DNA of 64,000 nucleotides from CAYZWU01 sp964482235 (GTDB lineage Bacteria > Planctomycetota > B15-G4 > CAYZWU01), in assembly GCA_964482235.1 (NCBI GenBank), contig CAYZWU010000003.1, positions 124,001 through 188,000 of the forward strand, in the 5' to 3' direction. Positions 34,746 through 43,023 of the stretch are shown piece by piece. The stretch's first letter is position 1; each line of letters opens with the position of its first letter. The notes beneath the pieces were generated by a model. The model saw nothing but the letters and a program-made list of their open reading frames with translations. It ran no database searches and was not told the origin of the DNA. A program made the translations under genes and the position numbers.

Positions 34746-36680
34746 TTACTCTTCTTTCCTTTCCACGTGCTTCTTCGGGCCCAGCTCCCGCATCAGCTCA
34801 GGTTCCATCTCGTCGTGGCAGGCCTCGCACCGCGCCAGGGGCGGCTTGGCTCCCGCACCGTCGCCCTTCCCCTGCTCCTCGTGGCAGCGGATACAGAGAC
34901 CGTGCATGGCGTCCATGTAGCCCGGCGCCCTGTCCAGGACGGGCGAGTCGACCGATCCGATGATGGAGCCATCCCTGGCCATCTGGTCGTGGCACTCCAG
35001 GCACGATACGGCCGTCAGGCGGCTCTTGACCTCGCCGGGATCGGTGTGGCACTGGATGCAGGCGTCGTTCCCGCCCATCTTCCGGACATGGAAGTTGTGC
35101 TCGAACGTGTCCACTGGGCTGAACATGTCGCTGTGGCAGATGTGGCAGGACGTCGCTCGATCGAGCGGTCTGTTCATGTGGTGGCAGAGCCGGCACGATT
35201 CCTCGCCGCCGTTCAGCTCCTTGTGCCGTTCATGACGAAAAAGGACCAGGCGCCCATCCCGGTCGGCGTCGAGCACGAGCACGTCGACGAGTTTGCCGTT
35301 GGGTGGAAGCGTCTCTCGCGCCTGGTCGAACAGGCTGATTCGCGCGTAGCCGTTCTTCGCGCCGGGCTGCTCGAGCGCATGGGTCAGCCTCGGCCCCTCC
35401 ACGGGATTCGAGCTCGGCGTGGCTCCATTGATGATGTCGTCGGGCAGAAGGGCGAAAGCCGTCGCGGCGGCAACCACGAATGCCATGGAGTAATGCCTCC
35501 AGGCCGGAGACCACGGGGCGGCCAAACGCGTCTCGAAGGCGGGATCCGGTTCGGGCAGATAATCGTCAGGCCGGGGTTTGCGGATCTCCTCGCCGTAGAC
35601 CTTGAAGTTCTCCACGAAGAAGAGGAAGGCGAGCGCTGCCGCGCTCACCACGCCGCCGCTGACGACGAGCTCCATCCAGGACGGGACATATCCGCTTCCC
35701 GTGGCCGTGATCGTGGCGATGCCGCCCACATCGAGGCGGTTCAGGATCATGCCGGCGACAACACAGACGGAACCGATCGCCACGCCCGGCAGGCTTGTCC
35801 GCGAACGGGGAATCGCGAAGAGCACGATGGGCACCACGGCGCAGATCGAAATCTCGAGAAAGAAGAGAGCGCTCTCCCACGTTCCTTCGAAGAGGTATCC
35901 GAGCTCGCCCCGCACGGCCAGATCGCCGATGCGCAGCACGAAGTAGAGCCCCAGCACCCAGGCAGCCGCCCTGGCCAGCTTGCTGAGAAGCGGCAGCTCG
36001 ACCTCGCGGTCGTAGAGCCAGCTCGAGAGAAGCGACTCCAGGCAGACCATGGCCAGGCCCAGCCCCACGGCGGAGATGAAGAAGAGAACGGGCAGGATCG
36101 GGGAGTACCAGAGCGGATGAATCCGGAACGGCATGATCAGGAAGAGGGTTCCCAGGCTCGACTGATGCAGGGTGCTGAGCATGATCCCCACGATGACAAG
36201 GGGAAGGGTCAGCTTCTTGATCACCTTGTAGAGCTTGTTGAACGGCGACTTCTCCAGAACGACGGGGAAGAACTCGAGAGACAGAACGGTGAGATAGAGC
36301 ATCACGCACCAGCCCACCTCGAAGAGAGCCGAGTGATGCTGCCAGTGAATCATCATGTGCCAGATGTTCCAGGGCAGGCCCAGGTCGAAGATCAGGCCTC
36401 CCACAACGGCCACGTATCCCAGAAAGGCCGTCAGCACCGCTGGCCGCACGATGGGATGATACTCGTCGCGGTGGAAGACGTAGACCGTCCCGGCGATCAC
36501 GAACCCGCCGGCAGCCAGGGCCACGCCGCAGAGGACGTCGAAGCCGATCCAGAACCCCCACGGTGTGGTGTCCGTCATGGCCGTCGATGGGCCCAGGCCG
36601 CAGGCAAAACGGGCCACCGCCACGACGGCAGCGGCACCAACGATGAACCAGAGTATGCTCTTGACGATCCTGACTTTCAT
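34746..36680 (-). CDS. NrfD/HmcC-like membrane protein fused to a hexaheme cytochrome c domain
   Basis: 644 residues. Residues 1-370 hold ten hydrophobic segments of the NrfD/HybB/HmcC family (TPWGFWIGFDVLCGVALAAG and GWCVMLYLTVLSLEFFPVV), which handle menaquinol in the membrane. An eleventh segment (398-415) leads to a domain with six CxxCH heme sites at C496, C512, C541, C560, C596 and C618. FRHERHKE and FEHNFHVRK give extra axial histidines as in class III cytochromes. In Hmc the NrfD-like subunit and the cytochrome are separate proteins; here one chain joins them. The start overlaps the ferredoxin stop by four bases. It should move electrons between quinol and a periplasmic partner. Confidence 0.88.
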   Translation of the reverse strand: MKVRIVKSILWFIVGAAAVVAVARFACGLGPSTAMTDTTPWGFWIGFDVLCGVALAAGGFVIAGTVYVFHRDEYHPIVRPAVLTAFLGYVAVVGGLIFDLGLPWNIWHMMIHWQHHSALFEVGWCVMLYLTVLSLEFFPVVLEKSPFNKLYKVIKKLTLPLVIVGIMLSTLHQSSLGTLFLIMPFRIHPLWYSPILPVLFFISAVGLGLAMVCLESLLSSWLYDREVELPLLSKLARAAAWVLGLYFVLRIGDLAVRGELGYLFEGTWESALFFLEISICAVVPIVLFAIPRSRTSLPGVAIGSVCVVAGMILNRLDVGGIATITATGSGYVPSWMELVVSGGVVSAAALAFLFFVENFKVYGEEIRKPRPDDYLPEPDPAFETRLAAPWSPAWRHYSMAFVVAAATAFALLPDDIINGATPSSNPVEGPRLTHALEQPGAKNGYARISLFDQARETLPPNGKLVDVLVLDADRDGRLVLFRHERHKELNGGEESCRLCHHMNRPLDRATSCHICHSDMFSPVDTFEHNFHVRKMGGNDACIQCHTDPGEVKSRLTAVSCLECHDQMARDGSIIGSVDSPVLDRAPGYMDAMHGLCIRCHEEQGKGDGAGAKPPLARCEACHDEMEPELMRELGPKKHVERKEE

Positions 36681-37528
36681 TTCGCCTGCACCTCGTTATT
36701 GCTCTTTTCCTCGGGATTCTCTTCTTCCGTTGCGGAGGCTTCTTCCGTTGGGGCGCCCCCTGCTGCCCCGGCAGCGTCCGCTGCGACCTTCATTCTCCGG
36801 CCGATGAACCAGCACGCACTCGCCATGACGGCCCCCATGCCAAGGAAGACGCCGGGCACCGCCCTGAGAGCCGGCCAGGTCTTCGACGGCAGAGAATCGT
36901 TCCCGAGCTCGGGCTTCCAGCCGAGAAAGCTCAGGTCGATATCCGAGACGTAGAGGACATTGGTCCCCCCCACCTCGTGCTTGCCCCACACGCGGTCGAT
37001 GTAGCGATCCGGATTGTTCCTGATCCGGCTGTGTGCTTCATCGAGGAGATCGTCGCGGGTGCCGTAGATCGTGGCCTGCTCGGGGCATGCCGCCGTGCAT
37101 GCAGGCTGCTCGAGCTCTCCGCTGCCGATCTTCTCGTGGCAGAGCACGCATTTGCGAACAAAGGGCACAGCCTCCAGCCAGGTGTACCTGGGAATGCCGT
37201 AGGGGCAGGACATCATGCAGTAGCGGCATCCCATGCAGAGATCGCCGTCGTAGACGACAGGGCCATCGGGCGTCTTGGAGAGCGCCCCGACGGGACAGAC
37301 GGAAACGCAGGCCGGCTCGATGCAGTGGCGGCACTGCTTCCTCACGTGGCGGCCGCCCGGCTTGTTGATGATCGTCGTCCACCGCGTGGCGGAAAGGTCG
37401 GTGATGTCGTTCTGCCACTTCCAGGGCTTGTCCTTGCCGAGATCGTAGGTCCTCTTGCAGGCCGCGACACACTCCTCGCACCCTGTGCACCGGGTCACGT
37501 CGGTCAATATCGCCATCTTACCGCTCAT
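36677..37528 (-). CDS. Four-cluster ferredoxin subunit with C-terminal membrane anchor (HmcB-like)
   Basis: 283 residues. Four 4Fe-4S motifs are complete: C14/17/20/24, C66/69/74/78, C98/101/104/108 and C127/130/144/148. One hydrophobic helix (225-243) and an Ala/Glu-rich tail follow. No Tat or Sec signal is visible at the N-terminus, which argues for a cytoplasmic location, unlike DsrO. It resembles HmcB/DsrO/NrfC-type electron-transfer subunits that dock to NrfD-like proteins, and that protein is encoded next with a 4-base overlap. Its own ATG overlaps the NarI-like stop (ATGA). Confidence 0.88.
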   Translation of the reverse strand: MSGKMAILTDVTRCTGCEECVAACKRTYDLGKDKPWKWQNDITDLSATRWTTIINKPGGRHVRKQCRHCIEPACVSVCPVGALSKTPDGPVVYDGDLCMGCRYCMMSCPYGIPRYTWLEAVPFVRKCVLCHEKIGSGELEQPACTAACPEQATIYGTRDDLLDEAHSRIRNNPDRYIDRVWGKHEVGGTNVLYVSDIDLSFLGWKPELGNDSLPSKTWPALRAVPGVFLGMGAVMASACWFIGRRMKVAADAAGAAGGAPTEEASATEEENPEEKSNNEVQAK

Positions 37529-38238
37529 ATCGGCTCCTCTTCCTTGTGCAGGGCCACGGCGACCTTGCGCCCGCTGTCAGCCGGAAAGTGCCACGCCACC
37601 TCGGATGCAAGCTGCGAGCACGGCATGAGCACGGCATGGGAAAGCTTGGTCAAAGGCATCAGGATGAACAGAAGGTCCGCCGAAAGGACATGGACCAGCA
37701 TGGTTCCCGTGTAGTCGAAAGGATTCAGCGATGGATGCAGGGCGAGATAACCGCTCACGAAGGGAACGGCGAGCAGTACGAGCAGGCCGTAGTCCTCGAA
37801 CTCGCTGAGCCCCCTTGCGTCGCGGCTCACGATCCTCATGGCGAGCAAGGCGAAGATCGCTGCAATGGTGAGCAGCGTCAGGACGTCGGACGGTCCCAGC
37901 GGAAGGGCCGGCCAGCTCAGGCCCGTGCTGCCTTTCCAGAGAGCCACGTGGGAGAAAAGAAAAACGGGTACGAGGATCAGCCCCGCGTGCATCACGATCG
38001 ACGTCACGCTGAACCAGATGTTCTCCCGCACCTTGTTCACAGGGAAGAGCCATCCCGCTGTCGCCTTCAGCACGGTCTTGTAGGGGATCCGCTTGTCATT
38101 GGCTCTCCTGACCGACTGGAAGATCCCGATCATCGCCAGGACCACATGCCTGAGCAGTCCCAGCACCATGAACAGGAAGGCGAACTGGAATAAAGGCCCT
38201 CGTGCCAGCTCCAACCACTTCTCCATTGCTTGCTGCAT
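37525..38238 (-). CDS. NarI-like membrane cytochrome b subunit (HmcE/DsrM-like)
   Basis: 237 residues with five hydrophobic segments near 16-36, 75-98, 116-135, 147-166 and 180-202. Candidate heme ligands include His 31, 84, 96, 168 and 183. It matches the short NarI-like subunits of Hmc and Dsr complexes and is a shorter counterpart of the protein at 1000-1944. AAAGGAAAGG directly precedes the ATG. The HdrD-like partner is encoded upstream, but the 26-bp repeat array and assembly gap separate the two genes. Confidence 0.83.
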   Translation of the reverse strand: MQQAMEKWLELARGPLFQFAFLFMVLGLLRHVVLAMIGIFQSVRRANDKRIPYKTVLKATAGWLFPVNKVRENIWFSVTSIVMHAGLILVPVFLFSHVALWKGSTGLSWPALPLGPSDVLTLLTIAAIFALLAMRIVSRDARGLSEFEDYGLLVLLAVPFVSGYLALHPSLNPFDYTGTMLVHVLSADLLFILMPLTKLSHAVLMPCSQLASEVAWHFPADSGRKVAVALHKEEEPI

Positions 38239-38252
38239 CCTTTCCTTTTGAG

Positions 38253-38459
38253 CAATCTGCCGCTTCCCAGCGGCTCTTCAATCTGCCGCTTCCCAGCGGC
38301 TCTTCAANNNNNNNNNNNNNNNNNNNNNNNNNNNNNNNNNNNNNNNNNNNNNNNNNNNNNNNNNNNNNNNNNNNNNNNNNNNNNNNNNNNNNNNNNNNNN
38401 NNNNNNNCAATCTGCCGCTTCCCAGCGGCTCTTCAATCTGCCGCTTCCCAGCGGCTCTT
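38253..38459. repeat. Tandem 26-bp hairpin repeat (four visible copies flanking an assembly gap)
   Basis: The unit (plus strand) is 26 bp starting CAATCTGCCGCTTCCC. Copies lie at 38253-38278, 38279-38304, 38408-38433 and 38434-38459, identical as far as can be read. Each contains GCCGCT-TCCC-AGCGGC, a perfect 6-bp stem with a 4-base loop. The last copy touches the stop codon of the HdrD-like gene, and the first ends 15 bp before the NarI-like start. Because 26 is not a multiple of 3 and each unit carries a TGA in one frame, the array cannot be coding. True copy number is unknown. Confidence 0.9.
38308..38407. other. Assembly gap (100 N)
   Basis: Exactly 100 N, the conventional placeholder for a gap of unknown length. 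Repeat units flank it on both sides, and the spacing across it (155 bp between unit starts) is not a multiple of 26, so 100 is not the true length. More repeats, or even a small gene, could be hidden here. Confidence 0.97.
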
Positions 38460-39850
38460 CAACCGGCCGCTTGTCCTGCTGCCTGAACGTCATCCTTGTC
38501 CGACGCTGCCTGTTCCGGGAAATCGATCGCTTTCAGGAGGAGGTCGTGAAGCCCCACGACCTCGACGTCGTCGAGGCCATGATCCTGGCAGACCTCGGCG
38601 AGCTGCTTCTTGCAGTTGGCGCAGGGAGCCACGAGATACTTGGCTCCCGTTTCCCGGATCTGCCGCGCCTTGGTCTCTCCTGTCGTCTTGGTCCGGTACG
38701 TCCTGACCTCGTCGATGGAGACCGTGCCCCCTCCTCCGCCGCAGCAGTAGTTCTTGTCGCCGCCGGGCTTCATCTCCACGAAGTCCTTGCAGATGGCCCG
38801 CAGCATCTCGCGGGGCTGGTCGACGATCCAGCCCGACCGGGCGATGTTGCACGGATCGTGGTAGGTGACGCGCTCATCGATCACCTTGCCCTTGATCGGG
38901 ATCCTCCCCGCCTCGAGCATGCGGTGGGTGTATTCGAGGATGTTGATCACCGGGGGACCGTCGGGACCGAAAAAGTTCGGAACACCCACCTTGGCGGAGC
39001 GCGACGCATGGCCGCACTCGCCGATGAGGATGTTCTTGCCCTTGAGCCTCTTCACCTCGGCGACCTCCATGTTGACGATGCGGTCCCACATCCGGTCGCT
39101 GTAGAAGAGGCCGTAGTTGATGCCGTCGTAATACTTGCTGCCGATCGTCCAGGAGTCGCCGGTCATGTGAAAGACGGCCGCATTCCCCATCAGGGTGTCG
39201 GGCTCGAGGAGATAGTCGCTCACGGCGGGGAAGAAGACGTACTCCGCTCCCTCCACATCGAAGGGGAACTTGACCGGGGTCTGGTAGAGCTCCATCAGCT
39301 CCTCTTCCAGGAACTCGCAGGTGTCGCGAAGCGCGGCTTCCGGGATGGCGCTCGTGTTGTGCGTGTCTCCATCGATCTGCTCCCTCGTGGCCACCACGAG
39401 CGCCTTGGGGATGATGTCGATCTCCGCAAGGATCCAGCGCGACAGGTGGGTGAGCAGGCCGTGGTCCACTCCCATGGGACAGCTGATCCTGCAACGGCGG
39501 CATCCCGTGCAGTTGTAGAGCCTCTCGGCCATGTCATCGATTAGGGTATCGGTGAGCTGGAAGCCGCCGAACATCCGGGCGCTCCACTTGCCGGCTGCCG
39601 TGAAATACCTGCGATAGATCTTGAGGATCAGATCGCTGCGCGCGCAGGGGATGTCGCGCGGATCTCCCGTTGCCTGGTGAATCTGACAATCCACCCGGCA
39701 ACGCGTGCATCGGACACGGCACTTCGAGTAGAGATCGAGGAGCGGCCCGTAGTTCGAGTGCATGAGGATTGCCGTCATCGCATCGAGGAACCGGCGCGGA
39801 CGCCCGGTCTCCTCGAAAGGCTCGGTGTAAAAGGTGTACTTCACTGCCAT
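38459..39850 (-). CDS. HdrD-like iron-sulfur protein (HmcF/DsrK type)
   Basis: 463 residues. The first ferredoxin motif has C44, C48, C51 and C55 (C-x3-C-x2-C-x3-C, one residue longer than usual). The second is standard: C114, C117, C120, C124. The C-terminal half has ECGHA (C279) and one complete CCG motif (C334, C369-C370, C410, C413) for a noncubane 4Fe-4S centre. It is a diverged paralogue of the protein at 1946-3550; both share YDGINYG and IGECGHA. It is the first gene of the long redox operon, behind a sigma-54 promoter. The cytoplasmic electron donor or acceptor is not known. Confidence 0.87.
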   Translation of the reverse strand: MAVKYTFYTEPFEETGRPRRFLDAMTAILMHSNYGPLLDLYSKCRVRCTRCRVDCQIHQATGDPRDIPCARSDLILKIYRRYFTAAGKWSARMFGGFQLTDTLIDDMAERLYNCTGCRRCRISCPMGVDHGLLTHLSRWILAEIDIIPKALVVATREQIDGDTHNTSAIPEAALRDTCEFLEEELMELYQTPVKFPFDVEGAEYVFFPAVSDYLLEPDTLMGNAAVFHMTGDSWTIGSKYYDGINYGLFYSDRMWDRIVNMEVAEVKRLKGKNILIGECGHASRSAKVGVPNFFGPDGPPVINILEYTHRMLEAGRIPIKGKVIDERVTYHDPCNIARSGWIVDQPREMLRAICKDFVEMKPGGDKNYCCGGGGGTVSIDEVRTYRTKTTGETKARQIRETGAKYLVAPCANCKKQLAEVCQDHGLDDVEVVGLHDLLLKAIDFPEQAASDKDDVQAAGQAAG

Positions 39851-39958
39851 GGATCGATCCTCGTGTCATGGTTCCCGGCTCTGGACTTCAATTTCGTGTC
39901 AGTCCGATTTCCGCTCCGACTGTACCACTGTCACAAACACATTTCCGACAACACCAAG

Positions 39959-39973
39959 GCAAAGAGCGAGCCA
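39959..39973 (-). promoter_or_regulatory. Sigma-54 promoter for the Hmc-like operon
   Basis: Read on the minus strand, the sequence is TGGCTCG-CTCT-TTGC. The invariant GG and GC are ten bases apart, and only one base in the -24 box differs from TGGCACG. The predicted start of transcription is near 39947, giving a leader of about 97 nt before the HdrD-like gene. A sigma-54 activator gene is divergent on the other side, and putative enhancer sites lie about 160-200 bp upstream. Confidence 0.7.
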
Positions 39974-40128
39974 TAGATGGAGCTCCCTTTCCCTACCGGG
40001 GTGATAAACTTTCCTCATTAATCCTTAAATCACTATTAGCAATAGAATAAAGACATTATCCGAATTATGTTTTTCTGTTATTAGCGATCTTGATTTGATA
40101 TGAATCCTTTTTAGATCAAAAATATCAT

Positions 40129-40166
40129 TGTCACATATCGGAGATGTGTCACAATGACAATGTCAC
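40129..40166. promoter_or_regulatory. TGTCAC repeats, candidate enhancer sites
   Basis: TGTCAC occurs at 40129-40134, 40147-40152 and 40161-40166. Around the last two, TGTCA-CAA-TGACA (40147-40159) and TGACA-A-TGTCA (40155-40166) are perfect inverted repeats. They lie between the sigma-54 promoter at 39959 and the activator gene, a normal place for enhancer sites. They argue that translation of the activator begins after them. Confidence 0.55.
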
Positions 40167-40206
40167 GATAATGAGACAGCTATCCCTTGATCGAGCATCG
40201 AAAAAC

Positions 40207-41553
40207 ATGAGCAGCGACAGATTGAAAAAGAGAATCGACTCCCGTTTCTTCCCTGTCATCTTCGATGCCATCTCGCACGGCATCTTCACGATCGACTCGG
40301 AGGGATTGATCACAGGTTTCAACCGCAAGGCCGAGCAGCTGACCGGCTACAGGAGCGATGATGTGATCGGCGAGCCGTGCTGCGACATCTTCCGCGCCGA
40401 CATCTGCCAGACCGACTGCACGCTCAAGCACAGCATCAAGACCGGTCAGGCCGTCGAGGATCGCGAGGTGACGATCCTCACCAAGGCCGGACGCCAGGTG
40501 CCCATCGCCATCAGCACGGCGGCTCTGGTCGGTCCGGACGGGACCGTCCTGGGAGGCGTGGAGATGTTTCGAGATCTCAGCACCGTCACCGAGCTCCGCA
40601 AGCGCCTCTTCGACAGCTACGTTCTCGAGGACATCGTTTCCAAGAGCCAGGTGATGCAGAATATCTTCGACATGCTTCCGCTCGTGGCCAACAGCCGGAG
40701 CAACGTGCTGATCGAAGGCGAAAGTGGAACGGGCAAGGAGCTGGTGGCTCGTGCGATCCACAACCTGGGGCCGCGGAGAAAGAAACCCTTCGTGGCCGTC
40801 AACTGCGGCGCCCTGCCGGAAGCCCTTCTGGAGAGCGAGCTCTTCGGTTACAGAAAAGGCGCTTTCACCGATGCGCGCAGCGACAAGCCGGGACGGTTCG
40901 CCCGCGCCGAGGGCGGCTCGATGATGCTCGACGAGATCGGGGACATGAACCAGGGCACCCAGGTCAAGCTCCTTCGGGTCCTGCAGGAAAAGGAATACGA
41001 GCCTCTCGGCGCCACCACCTCGATCAAGTCGGACGTGCGCATCATCGCGGCAACAAACACCGACCTCGCCCTGGAGGTTCAGAGAAAGAAGTTCAGGCAG
41101 GATCTCTTCTTCCGCCTCAACGTGGTCCGGCTCACCATCCCCCCCCTCAGGGAGCGGCGCGAAGACATCCCCCTCCTGATCCAGCACTTCATCGATCGAT
41201 TCAATGCCCTCCAGGGCCGTCGCATCCTGCGCTGCTCGGAAAGGGTGATGAGCGCCCTGATGGCCCATTCGTACCCCGGCAACGTGAGGGAGCTGGAGAA
41301 CGCCATCGAGCACGCCTTCGTGGTCTGTGCCGGCGACACCATCCAGGCGGAAGACCTCCCCCCCCATCTGGCGGAAGCCTCGCTGGCCAGGGATCTGGAC
41401 GTGGCGCCCCGCACCATGCTCCAGAACGCCGAGGCCGACGCGATCCGAGAGGCGCTTGAGAAGAACAACGGCAACCGCACGCACACGGCCCGCGAGCTCG
41501 GGATTTCCCGCAACACCCTCTGGCGCAAGATGAAGCGCTATGCCATCGAGTAA
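40207..41553 (+). CDS. Sigma-54 activator with three-Cys PAS domain
   Basis: 448 residues from the ATG at 40207. An upstream ATG at 40144 would lengthen it by 21 codons but lies within the TGTCAC repeats; neither has a strong ribosome-binding site. The PAS domain (15-125) has CCDIFRADICQTDC with C59, C67 and C71. The AAA+ domain has Walker A GESGTGKE (171-178), the sigma-54 contact loop GAFTDA (218-223; GAFTGA is usual) and Walker B MMLDEIGD. A Fis-type helix-turn-helix (TARELGISRNTLWRKMKR) ends the protein. It diverges from the Hmc-like operon, whose promoter is of sigma-54 type, so it is the probable activator. The cysteines suggest redox or metal sensing. Confidence 0.88.
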   Translation: MSSDRLKKRIDSRFFPVIFDAISHGIFTIDSEGLITGFNRKAEQLTGYRSDDVIGEPCCDIFRADICQTDCTLKHSIKTGQAVEDREVTILTKAGRQVPIAISTAALVGPDGTVLGGVEMFRDLSTVTELRKRLFDSYVLEDIVSKSQVMQNIFDMLPLVANSRSNVLIEGESGTGKELVARAIHNLGPRRKKPFVAVNCGALPEALLESELFGYRKGAFTDARSDKPGRFARAEGGSMMLDEIGDMNQGTQVKLLRVLQEKEYEPLGATTSIKSDVRIIAATNTDLALEVQRKKFRQDLFFRLNVVRLTIPPLRERREDIPLLIQHFIDRFNALQGRRILRCSERVMSALMAHSYPGNVRELENAIEHAFVVCAGDTIQAEDLPPHLAEASLARDLDVAPRTMLQNAEADAIREALEKNNGNRTHTARELGISRNTLWRKMKRYAIE

Positions 41554-41557
41554 TAAG

Positions 41558-41644
41558 GAACCCGGGCCTTTGGCAGGCCGTTGAAAGATTCATTCGCGCC
41601 GAAGCACTTCTTCAACGGCCTGCTAGCTGCCAAGGCCCGGGTTC
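41558..41644. terminator. Long imperfect inverted repeat between convergent genes
   Basis: Arms at 41558-41585 and 41611-41644 pair over about 28 bp (GAACCCGGGCCT and TTGGCA blocks, then GGCCGTTGAA), with a six-base insertion in the second arm and a 25-base loop. It begins five bases after the activator stop and precedes the convergent Mrp gene end at 41742. It lacks a T-run but is placed as a two-way terminator. The rest of the gap to 41741 shows no gene. Confidence 0.55.
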
Positions 41645-41741
41645 ACGGAAACACTCATCGACTCGGCCGCCTGTCAGGGAGGGGCGGTCAGACCTTCCCG
41701 GAAAACCGCCCGGCATCTCCCCGGCATCGGGGCAAACCGCG

Positions 41742-43019
41742 TCAATGATCACAGACATTCCTGCCGCGGACGAGATCCCCGCGGAGCCAGTCATTCACCA
41801 GAGATTCCGGGGCGCCCGACGGGATGCCTGTCTCGACTTCTATTCCCATATCGCTGAAAAGGCCGAGGGCGCGGGTTCCCATCCCGCCGGCCAGGATCCG
41901 GGTCGCGCCCTTTTCCCGAAGCCAACCGGGAAGCAGGCCGGGTTCGTGGGGCGGAGCCTCCACCTCGATCGTGCCGACGATCTCGTTCTTCTCTCTGTCC
42001 ACGGTGAAAAGGCGGAAATTCTCGCAGTGCCCGAAGTGCATGGCCACCTTGCCGTCGACCACGGGGACAGCCACCACCTCCGAGGCTGCCCCTCCCTCCG
42101 TCGAGGCCTCCGTCCCGCTGCCCCTGTCAAGGGCAAGCAGGGGAGAGATCACCTTCTCGAACGCCTCGGCCGCGGGCGTGCCGGCCTTGTCCAGGATGAA
42201 AGGCACCCCGTTGTCACAGGCCAGAACGATCGCGGGATCGATGGGAATGGCACCGAGATAGGGGACCTTCATCTCCCTCGCCAGCAGGGCGCCGCCGCCG
42301 CGCTTGAAGATATCCACTTCCTGGCTGCAGTGGGGACAGACGAAACCGCACATGTTCTCGACAACACCGATCACCGGAACGCTCAGCGAGCCGCAGAAGC
42401 TGACCGATCGCTTCACGTCGTCCACGGCAATGTCCTGCGGCGTGGTCACGATGACGGCGCCATCGACGTCCCGGATCATCTGGGCCACGGAGAGCGGCTC
42501 GTCGCCGGTCCCGGGAGGCGAATCGACGATCAGGAAATCGAGATCGCCCCACTCCACGTCGGAAAGGAACTGCCTGATCACGCCGTACTTCATCGGCCCG
42601 CGCCAGATCACCGCGTCATCGCCGTTCTTGAGGAAGAAGCCGATCGACATGACCTTCAGTCCGCCGGGGCCGTCGGCAGGCCGGATTCCGCCTCGTGGAT
42701 TGCTCGTTGGCAGGTGGTGCATGCCAAGGAGCTTCGGAACGCTGGGCCCGTGGATATCGATGTCCATCAACCCCACCTTCTTTCCTGCCCGGGAGAGGGC
42801 AGCGGCGATATTCACCGCCACGGTGCTCTTTCCCACGCCTCCCTTCCCCGACAGGACAAGGATCTTTTTCTTGATGCGGCTCATGCGGCGCGCCACGGCC
42901 TTCTCCTCGTCGTCCGGCTCGCTAAGCGGCGCATGCTCCGCAGCACCCTGGGAGCATTCGCCATGCCCGCAGGTGGAACAGGTCTCGTCGTTCCCATGGT
43001 GGTCTTTCATCCCGGTCAT
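41742..43019 (-). CDS. Mrp/NBP35-type ATPase fused to a NifX-like domain (ORP cluster)
   Basis: 425 residues. After a Cys/His-rich start (CSTCGHGEC), the Mrp domain carries the deviant Walker A SGKGGVGKS (57-65), MDIDIHGPSVPKLLG, VDSPPGTGDEPLS and the metal-cluster motif ENMCGFVCPHC (C224, C228, C231). Residues about 315-425 form a second domain of the NifX/NifB-C family (VDGKVAMHFGHCENFRLF). Mrp proteins carry and insert iron-sulfur clusters, and NifX-type domains bind Mo or Fe-S clusters. Homologous genes form the orp (orange protein) operons of Desulfovibrio, a Mo-Cu protein system. It is the last gene of this cluster, four bases after the ATPase gene upstream. Confidence 0.87.
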   Translation of the reverse strand: MTGMKDHHGNDETCSTCGHGECSQGAAEHAPLSEPDDEEKAVARRMSRIKKKILVLSGKGGVGKSTVAVNIAAALSRAGKKVGLMDIDIHGPSVPKLLGMHHLPTSNPRGGIRPADGPGGLKVMSIGFFLKNGDDAVIWRGPMKYGVIRQFLSDVEWGDLDFLIVDSPPGTGDEPLSVAQMIRDVDGAVIVTTPQDIAVDDVKRSVSFCGSLSVPVIGVVENMCGFVCPHCSQEVDIFKRGGGALLAREMKVPYLGAIPIDPAIVLACDNGVPFILDKAGTPAAEAFEKVISPLLALDRGSGTEASTEGGAASEVVAVPVVDGKVAMHFGHCENFRLFTVDREKNEIVGTIEVEAPPHEPGLLPGWLREKGATRILAGGMGTRALGLFSDMGIEVETGIPSGAPESLVNDWLRGDLVRGRNVCDH

Positions 43020-43023
43020 TACC

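Noticed and set aside
38253..38459. CRISPR array
   Set aside because: Units are directly adjacent with no spacers between them, and no cas gene is in the window.
38096..38706. Open frames running through the N gap and repeat units
   Set aside because: They depend on treating N as open sequence. The 26-bp unit shifts frame each time and carries a stop in one frame.
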